From assembly GCA_021802705.1 (NCBI GenBank), contig JAJZRL010000006.1, positions 1-53,851 of the forward strand: 53,851 nt of DNA. The letters run 5' to 3'. The notes beneath the pieces are model-generated. The model worked only from the letters and a program-made list of their open reading frames with translations, searched no databases and had not been told where the DNA came from. The number at the start of each line of letters is the position of its first letter. Within the stretch, counting starts at the first letter, position 1. This DNA comes from a bacterium (GTDB taxonomy: Bacteria > Patescibacteriota > Minisyncoccia > Phycocordibacterales > Phycocordibacteraceae). Shown piece after piece: positions 48,563 to 53,851 of the stretch. The position numbers were made by a program, and so were the translations under genes.

Positions 48563-48603
48563 ACAATGCTAAGGGATAAGGCGAAGTCTGTTGTGCACAC
48601 AAC

Positions 48604-49641
48604 CTACGGAGAGCTCGCCTCATCCTTGTTGAGGGTCTGATGCCAGTAGAGAGTCATGAGAAGGAGCGAAAGGTCCGGAGCTGCCGTCGTCACGTGTCGC
48701 ACCGAATCGGAGAACTGGCTGGTCAGGACAGGGACAACCGCAGGAGGATTGTCGGAGAGCCAGAGCGATCCGAGATTTGCCGAATCAAGCCTTTCCCGCA
48801 GTACCGACGCGTCGGACTCGCGGGACAATAGCAATATCGTCCGGGGCAGGGGGTACTGCTTCGCGATATCAGCGAACTCGTCCTTTACGGCATGAACCCA
48901 TGACTCTTCTTCAGTACCGGCTCCAATCTCCGATACGGCGACAAAGAGTCCTTTGCGTATAAGCACGCTCGAGGTATAGGATTTCGTCGCATCAAGCACG
49001 AGCGCATCGTGTTCGTGCGGAAATCGGGCGCGAAGCACTTGATAGCGTAACGAGTTGCTGGATATGGTGGCGATGCGTCTCGTATGATAGAGCGACCGGA
49101 ATACCGAGGCGATTCCTCGAGCGATCTTTTCTTCGATAAGCGACGTAAGGATGACGATCGTAGCCCTATGGGCCCTTTTCCCGTAGGGATCGGACGTCTC
49201 GTAGCCGTTTAGCATGGTACCGATAATGCTCTCGTCAGTTGCCAGTTTTCCGGCTTCGACGGCGTTTTTCTCGAGAATCTCGGCAACGATATTCCTGTTG
49301 AAGACGAAGGGTTCTTTCTGTTCGAAACGTTCGGTACGGACACGCGTCTCTTGCCATGGCGCGTCGATAGCGACGAATATGTTTTCTATGCTGCCGCTTC
49401 CCGTTACTCGGGCGAGCGCCGGCGCGCCTTCATGGATGAGGATATCGCCCAGAATCTTAAGCGCCCGCAGCATGGCGCGTTCATGAGCTTCGTCTTCGCG
49501 TACCTCGATAGGAACGCGTCGGGTATAGATGAGCGCCGGCTTCTCCCCTTCCTCATACCGCACATAAGCTCCGGCAACCGAGTCGGAAGCGATATCGACG
49601 AGCACGACCGAAGCGGCGTACTTCCTGCGGAAAAGACCCAT
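48604..49641 (-). CDS. ASKHA-fold protein, PilM/FtsA-like
   Basis: A 345-residue protein with features of the actin-like ATPase fold: N-terminal VVLVDIASDSVAGAYV (phosphate 1-like), a middle ALVLDATKSYTSSVLIRKG (phosphate 2-like) and a helical tail. Similarity to PilM or FtsA is only at motif level, and the adenosine loop is not obvious. PilM-like proteins couple membrane proteins of type IV pilus machines; linkage to the adjacent single-pass baseplate J-like protein would fit an envelope assembly. An extended -10 TGCTAGAAT ends 6 nt before the ATG. It starts 4 nt before the alaS stop. Confidence 0.65.
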   Translation of the reverse strand: MGLFRRKYAASVVLVDIASDSVAGAYVRYEEGEKPALIYTRRVPIEVREDEAHERAMLRALKILGDILIHEGAPALARVTGSGSIENIFVAIDAPWQETRVRTERFEQKEPFVFNRNIVAEILEKNAVEAGKLATDESIIGTMLNGYETSDPYGKRAHRATIVILTSLIEEKIARGIASVFRSLYHTRRIATISSNSLRYQVLRARFPHEHDALVLDATKSYTSSVLIRKGLFVAVSEIGAGTEEESWVHAVKDEFADIAKQYPLPRTILLLSRESDASVLRERLDSANLGSLWLSDNPPAVVPVLTSQFSDSVRHVTTAAPDLSLLLMTLYWHQTLNKDEASSP

Positions 49642-49645
49642 GCCG

Positions 49646-51574
49646 TCATTCTAGCACCGCTTTGATGCGACGGATGCCGGAAGAGGACGCTTCCTCTTTT
49701 TTTATCCTGAAACGTTTCCCGCCTTCGCCGAGCTCTCGCGTATTTGAAACGTGCGGACCCCCGCAGAATTCGATGGAGAATGCCTCGGAGAATCTCGGGT
49801 CATCTTCGGTCGCTCCTTTCGGTCCGACCGAGTACACGCTCACCTGTGCGGGATACGTCGCGCCGAACTCATGTTCAGCGCCGATGCGTTCGGCGTCCTC
49901 TTTTTTCATGAAGACGCGGGTAACCGGCAGCTCTTCGTCTATCGCATCGTTGACGATCTTCTCTGCGGCCTCTTTTTGTTCCGGAGTCATTTTTTCGCCG
50001 TATGAAAAATCGATGCGCAGGCGCTCGCTCGTGATATTGCTACCGCGCTGGTGCACGTCCGGTCCGAGTACTGTCTGAAGCGCTTTCAAGAGAAGATGGT
50101 GCGCGGTGTGGTAGCGGATTGTCTGTTCGGCATGATCGGCAAGCCCGCCTGCGAATTTTTGCGCAGCGCCCGCGCGCGATTTCTCAAGATGAGTGGAGAA
50201 TCGTTCCTTGAAGACAGGAACGAGATCGTCGCTCGTCTTGATGTTTCGCGCGCCGATTTCCACGAGCGTCAACTCAAGAGGAAAACCGTATGTCGTGAAA
50301 AGGAAGAACGCGTCATCTCCCGAAAGGACGCCGGATCGTTCAATGATCCTGTCGAGCTCGCGCAACCCGCTCGCGAGAGTCTTGCGAAACTGTTCTTCTT
50401 CTTTCTGCAGCCCTTCGCGGATAACGTCATGCTGCTCCGAAATGAAAGGATAGTGTTCTGCGTACGAAATACCGAATCCTTTCGCGACATCGGCAAGGAC
50501 GGCATCTTTGATGCCGAGCCGGTCCGCCGCGAGTATCGCGCGCCGGACAAGCCGGCGAAGCACATAGCCCTGCTCCGTATTGCTCGGACGGATACCGCCC
50601 GCGAACATGAATGCCGCTGCGCGGATATGGTCGAGGATGATGCGGTATTCGAATCTCGTCTCGTCGTTCTGGCCGTATTTCCAAAGCGCTCGGCTTTCGA
50701 TCGTCGAGCGGGCGGCATCAAATACGTCGATCAAGAAGATATCGTGATTCCCGCGTGTCGCCGCCGTCAAGCGTTCGAGCCCGCCGCCGAAATCCACGTT
50801 CCTCTTCGGTAACTCCTCGAATGCCCCGTCCGATCTCTTGACGAACTGCATGAAAACCGAATTGCCGACCTCGACAAAGCGGCCGCAATCACAATTCGGG
50901 TGGCACTCTTTCCCGAACTTTTCGTCATGCGGCAATCCGAAATCGTAAAAAACCTCCGAGTCGGGGCCGCCGATTTCTCCCGGCGGCATATTGGACGGAA
51001 CACCCGCGCGGCTCCACCAGTTCTTCTTCGCTCCATAAGAGAAGATGCGGCCGCCTTGCATCCCGGCCTCGCCCCCCTTCTTTTCGGTATCGAGCTCCAC
51101 GAACGCCGCTTCTATCCCCTTCTTGTTGAAAAGGCTCTTCCATATCTCGACGGATTCCGTGTCCGCTTCCATCCCGCTCTCTTTATCGCCGCCGAAAACG
51201 GTCACGTAAAGCCTGTGCGGGTCGAGTCCGAGCCCTTCTTCCGCGTTCGTCAGGTACTCGAAGAGCCACGGAAGTTGTTCCTGCTTGAAGTAATCCCCGA
51301 GCGACCAGTTACCGAGCATTTCGAAAAACGTCGTATGCCGGTTGTCGCCTATCTCTTCTATATCTTCGGCGCGGAAAGACATCTGCGCGTCGACGAGGCG
51401 ATTCCCTTCCGGATGCGGCTGTCCGAGAAGGTACGGCACGAGAGGTTGCATGCCGCTTGAGGTGAAGAGCGTCGACGGGTCGTTTTCAGGCACGATAGGC
51501 GCCGACGGGATTATCGTATGCCCGCGCTTCGCGAAAAAATCAAGATACCGCCTCCGTACCTCGGAAACATCCAT
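49646..51574 (-). CDS. alaS: Alanyl-tRNA synthetase, C-Ala-less
   Basis: Class II synthetase for tRNA-Ala. The 642-residue protein contains the catalytic core (FTSSGMQPLVPYLLG, FFEMLGNWSLGDYFK, NVDFGGGLERL), tRNA recognition domain and editing domain with the zinc motifs HTAHHLLLKAL and CGGPHVSNTREL. It stops there, lacking the oligomerisation/C-Ala domain of the 875-residue E. coli enzyme. The ATG at 51574 was chosen; an upstream in-frame start exists at 51595. TGCTATCTT (51586-51594) ends 11 nt upstream. Confidence 0.96.
   Translation of the reverse strand: MDVSEVRRRYLDFFAKRGHTIIPSAPIVPENDPSTLFTSSGMQPLVPYLLGQPHPEGNRLVDAQMSFRAEDIEEIGDNRHTTFFEMLGNWSLGDYFKQEQLPWLFEYLTNAEEGLGLDPHRLYVTVFGGDKESGMEADTESVEIWKSLFNKKGIEAAFVELDTEKKGGEAGMQGGRIFSYGAKKNWWSRAGVPSNMPPGEIGGPDSEVFYDFGLPHDEKFGKECHPNCDCGRFVEVGNSVFMQFVKRSDGAFEELPKRNVDFGGGLERLTAATRGNHDIFLIDVFDAARSTIESRALWKYGQNDETRFEYRIILDHIRAAAFMFAGGIRPSNTEQGYVLRRLVRRAILAADRLGIKDAVLADVAKGFGISYAEHYPFISEQHDVIREGLQKEEEQFRKTLASGLRELDRIIERSGVLSGDDAFFLFTTYGFPLELTLVEIGARNIKTSDDLVPVFKERFSTHLEKSRAGAAQKFAGGLADHAEQTIRYHTAHHLLLKALQTVLGPDVHQRGSNITSERLRIDFSYGEKMTPEQKEAAEKIVNDAIDEELPVTRVFMKKEDAERIGAEHEFGATYPAQVSVYSVGPKGATEDDPRFSEAFSIEFCGGPHVSNTRELGEGGKRFRIKKEEASSSGIRRIKAVLE
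49648..49656 (-). promoter_or_regulatory. Extended -10 for the ASKHA gene
   Basis: TGCTAGAAT on the minus strand lies over the alaS stop region and ends 6 nt before the ATG at 49641. Confidence 0.55.
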
Positions 51575-51585
51575 AAGATAAGGAA

Positions 51586-51594
51586 AAGATAGCA
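51586..51594 (-). promoter_or_regulatory. Extended -10 for alaS
   Basis: TGCTATCTT on the minus strand ends 11 nt before the alaS ATG. It is divergent from the pepO promoter in the 50-bp gap. Confidence 0.45.
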
Positions 51595-51610
51595 TGAGAT
51601 AAGAAATTCA

Positions 51611-51616
51611 TATACT
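51611..51616 (+). promoter_or_regulatory. -10 box for leaderless pepO
   Basis: TATACT ends 8 nt before the ATG at 51625. Confidence 0.55.
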
Positions 51617-51624
51617 ATGCGCGT

Positions 51625-53601
51625 ATGAGAAAAAACGGCCAAGGGTTCGACAGGCGCGATATGGACACGAACGTGCGGCCGCAAGACGATTTCTATCATC
51701 ATGTGAATGGCGGATGGTTGAAGAAGAATCCGGTTCCGCCGCACGAATCGCGCTGGGGTTCGTTCCTCATGCTCCGATACGAAACCGAAAAGAAGCTCCA
51801 CGCTATCGTCTCAAGGCTGCAGGACGAGAAGAATCTCAAAGCCGGCAGCGCCGAGAGGATGATCCGTGATTTCTATCGTTCAGGCATGGACACGAAGCGC
51901 CGGAACGCGCTTGGCGCGACTCCCCTTGCGCCCTGGCTTGAGCGTATCGCGAAGATAACCGACGTCCGTTCGCTCGTATCGGTGTTCGCGCATCTCGAGA
52001 CGATCGGCGGCGGCGGCCCGTGGGGAATCGCGGTCGATCAGGACATGAAAGACAGCAGGAAATACGTCGCATACCTGCATCAAAGCGGGCTTGGCATGCC
52101 CGATCGCGATTACTATCTCAAGGATGACCGTGAATCAGTTCGCGTGCGTACCGCATATGTGAAGCACCTCGAAGCGATATTCGCGCTCATGGGAAAGACG
52201 AAAGCCGAGGCGAAGGACGGCGCGAAGACGGTGATGCGTATCGAGACCGCCATCGCGAAGATATCCATGACGAAGGAAGACCTGCGTGATGTCGATAAGA
52301 CATACCATCCGATACGCCGCGCCGCGCTCGCCCGCCTGACGCCCGCGATAGATTGGGATTCTTTTTTCCGGATCGTCGGAGCTCGGGATGTGAACCGAGT
52401 CATTCTCATGCAGCCGGAATTCTTCAAAGCGCTTGATGCGCTTCTCGTGAAAGAGCCTCTTGAGGACTGGAAGACATTCCTGTCCTGGCATCTTGTCGGC
52501 GGTGCTGCAAGCTATCTCACTGCAAGATTCGAAAAGCAAAACTTCGCCTTCTATGGCACGACGCTTTCCGGTGTGACGAAAATGAAGCCGGCGTGGCGGC
52601 GCATCCTTGCCTCGGTGAACGGCAGCCTCGGCGAACCGCTCGGCAGGCTCTACGTGCAGGAGTATTTCAGCCCGGAAGCGAAAAGAAAGGCGGCACGGAT
52701 GGTCGAAGACCTCTTTGAAGCCTACGAAGCGCGCATCAGGAATCTCGACTGGATGAGCGCCGCGACGAAACGGAAAGCGGCGAAAAAGCTGCGTCAGATT
52801 GATCGCAAGCTCGGGTATCCCGATAAATGGAGGAAGTATCGCGGACTCATGATATCCCCTCATGATTATTTCGGTAACGCGGTTCGTACGGCGCGATTCG
52901 AACATGCGCGCATGATGCGCCGTCTCAAGAAGCCGGTGGATCGAAGCGAGTGGTTCATGAACCCGCAGACCGTGAACGCATATTACAGTTTCGGCCTGAA
53001 CGACATCGTCTTCCCTGCCGCGATACTGCAGCCGCCTTTCTTTTCGGTCGATGGCGATGATGCGCTCAACTATGGCGCGATGGGTTCGGTTATCGGCCAC
53101 GAGATCACCCATGGCTTCGACGATCAGGGATCGAAATTCGATGGTACGGGAAACAGGAGAACGTGGTGGACGAAAGAAGACCGGAAACGTTTCGAGAAGA
53201 AAGCAGAGGCGCTCGTCAGGCAGTTTAACGCGTACACCGTCGCGGACGGGCTCGCCGTGAACGGACGACTGACGCTCGGCGAGAATATCGCCGACCTCGG
53301 AGGGGCTTCGATCGCGTATGACGCGTTCCGGCTCCGTCTCGCGAAAACGAAACAGAAAGCAGGCAACGACGCCACCGGACTCACGCCCGAACAACGCTTC
53401 TTCTTCGGTTTTGCCCTCTTTGAACGCGAAAACCGCCGGCCGGAAGCGGAAAAGACCCAAGTCCTCACCGATCCGCACTCGCCCGGTACCTTCCGCATCA
53501 ACGGCCCCGCCTCGAATCTTCAGGAGTTCTATCAAGTCTTCGATGTTCGGAAAGGCGACAAGCTGTACCGAGAGCCGGCGAAGCGAGCGAAGGTTTGGTG
53601 A
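51625..53601 (+). CDS. pepO: M13-family metalloendopeptidase (PepO/neprilysin-like)
   Basis: A 658-residue zinc peptidase. The zinc motif is H492-E-I-T-H496 (VIGHEITHGFDDQG), the third ligand is E553 of GENIADLGG with D557, and the substrate-binding NAYYSFGLND and the start DFYHHVNGGWL are typical of M13. No signal peptide or membrane anchor is visible, so it is probably cytoplasmic, like bacterial PepO, cleaving short peptides. Its TGA overlaps the GTG start of the next secreted-protein gene (GTGA), suggesting coupled translation. Confidence 0.95.
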   Translation: MRKNGQGFDRRDMDTNVRPQDDFYHHVNGGWLKKNPVPPHESRWGSFLMLRYETEKKLHAIVSRLQDEKNLKAGSAERMIRDFYRSGMDTKRRNALGATPLAPWLERIAKITDVRSLVSVFAHLETIGGGGPWGIAVDQDMKDSRKYVAYLHQSGLGMPDRDYYLKDDRESVRVRTAYVKHLEAIFALMGKTKAEAKDGAKTVMRIETAIAKISMTKEDLRDVDKTYHPIRRAALARLTPAIDWDSFFRIVGARDVNRVILMQPEFFKALDALLVKEPLEDWKTFLSWHLVGGAASYLTARFEKQNFAFYGTTLSGVTKMKPAWRRILASVNGSLGEPLGRLYVQEYFSPEAKRKAARMVEDLFEAYEARIRNLDWMSAATKRKAAKKLRQIDRKLGYPDKWRKYRGLMISPHDYFGNAVRTARFEHARMMRRLKKPVDRSEWFMNPQTVNAYYSFGLNDIVFPAAILQPPFFSVDGDDALNYGAMGSVIGHEITHGFDDQGSKFDGTGNRRTWWTKEDRKRFEKKAEALVRQFNAYTVADGLAVNGRLTLGENIADLGGASIAYDAFRLRLAKTKQKAGNDATGLTPEQRFFFGFALFERENRRPEAEKTQVLTDPHSPGTFRINGPASNLQEFYQVFDVRKGDKLYREPAKRAKVW

Positions 53602-53851
53602 AACCTCTCTCTCGTTCGCCCCTTCTCCTCTCACTCCTAGCCATCCTCATCACCGCAGCCGTCTCCTCCGGAGCGAACGCCCTTGCCACCCAGTCCTTCA
53701 CCGAACCCTCCTCTCCTCCTCCGAACAATAACGCCGACGCTCCGCTTGACGTGAGCTACAACGGCCAGTCTAAAACCGGAGGTCTCGAGCTCAACACCGG
53801 CCTCGCCGCAGTCGGCCTCATCGTCCACGGCAACGTGGGCATCGGCACCCT
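53598..53851 (+). CDS. Secreted modular surface protein, 3'-truncated paralogue
   Basis: The start is GTG at 53598, sharing 4 nt (GTGA) with the pepO stop. It encodes a signal peptide (basic KPLSRSP, hydrophobic LLLSLLAILITAAV, then ANALAT), the Pro/Asn linker, and a stalk with GNVGIGT before the window ends. It is a paralogue of the gene at 2-544; the first 42 codons shared are identical in DNA (53630-53756), after which they differ while keeping the same pattern (QSK.GGL.LNTG). The missing C-terminus probably differs, as in the other copy. The function is unknown; secretion and adhesion are inferred. Confidence 0.8.
   Translation, partial: MKPLSRSPLLLSLLAILITAAVSSGANALATQSFTEPSSPPPNNNADAPLDVSYNGQSKTGGLELNTGLAAVGLIVHGNVGIGT
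53630..53756 (+). repeat. 127-bp exact repeat, right copy
   Basis: Identical to bases 1-127 of the window. It spans the signal-peptide core and linker of the 3'-truncated secreted protein. Confidence 0.95.

Noticed and set aside
48585-48600. Inverted repeat GTTGTG-CA-CACAAC as an operator
   Set aside because: Only six base pairs, no second copy noticed, and it lies right after the ASKHA stop where a chance or terminator-related hairpin is as likely.
52135-53634. 499-codon open frame on the minus strand
   Set aside because: It is antisense to the M13 peptidase, whose zinc motifs are intact; the antisense product has no recognisable pattern.
1-53851. Window as a complete circular replicon because both ends share 127 bp
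   Set aside because: The sequence after the repeat differs between the ends, and the gene content (one ribosomal operon, a part of the wall pathway) is that of a chromosome fragment.
1-53851. CRISPR arrays or cas genes
   Set aside because: No regularly spaced repeats and no Cas-like motifs were seen on either strand.

Overview
The window looks like a contig from a Patescibacteria (Candidate Phyla Radiation) bacterium, most likely a Parcubacteria lineage of moderately high GC. The grounds are the very compact layout, single-copy genes with short coding lengths, an archaeal-type AspRS, an AlaRS without its C-terminal domain, a Cys-free L36, many tiny uncharacterised membrane or CPR-type proteins, and few signs of biosynthesis other than cell wall. 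The lineage is inferred from these traits; no marker search was run.

Layout. 0-0.5 kb: the 5'-truncated end of a secreted modular protein; its first 127 bp are repeated exactly at 53630-53756, where a paralogue begins, so the contig is bounded by a multicopy surface-protein family. 0.6-7.5 kb (+): greA, lysS, then half of a division and cell-wall cluster (mraZ-rsmH-ftsL-like-ftsI-murF). 7.5-11.4 kb: tRNA-Glu with the relic of a serine recombinase, then a (-) operon of 2-hydroxyacid dehydrogenase, glycerate 2-kinase and enolase. 11.5-15.5 kb: yqeY/rmuC divergent pair, small proteins, rplU and a DEAD-box helicase. 15.5-19.9 kb (-): recR, dnaB, cysS, CorA-like. 19.9-23.7 kb: S41 protease, rplI, M15 peptidase, rpmA, a small anchored protein, LOG-family protein. 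23.9-33.5 kb (-): M23 hydrolase, gltX, the second half of the wall cluster (murG, ftsW, mraY, dacA), scpB, scpA, aspS. 33.7-39.5 kb (-): trpS, two small accessory genes with long SD-bearing leaders, tRNA-Tyr next to tyrS, an ABC exporter and a membrane protein. 39.5-47.3 kb (-): infA-rpmJ-rpsM-rpsK-rpsD-rpoA-rplQ-rplM-rpsI running into grpE-dnaK-dnaJ. 47.3-53.6 kb: a baseplate-J-like membrane protein with an ASKHA (PilM/FtsA-like) protein, alaS, an M13 peptidase, and the second surface-protein copy.

How it works together. Wall synthesis is well represented: MurF, MraY, MurG, FtsW, FtsI, DacA and M15/M23 hydrolases, with MraZ probably autoregulated at two TGGGN boxes. Central metabolism in view is lower glycolysis plus a fermentative dehydrogenase. 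Six aminoacyl-tRNA synthetases beside lysS (Cys, Glu, Asp/Asn, Trp, Tyr, Ala) and much of the alpha ribosomal operon are present.

The most striking feature is regulatory. Most core genes have a -10 hexamer ending 6-8 nt before the start codon, which predicts leaderless mRNAs; in one place a single palindromic AGTATACT can serve two divergent genes. By contrast, small uncharacterised genes carry strong Shine-Dalgarno sites, some in long, potentially structured leaders with complementary anti-SD segments. This split and the modular surface-protein family at both contig ends are the best candidates for new biology.
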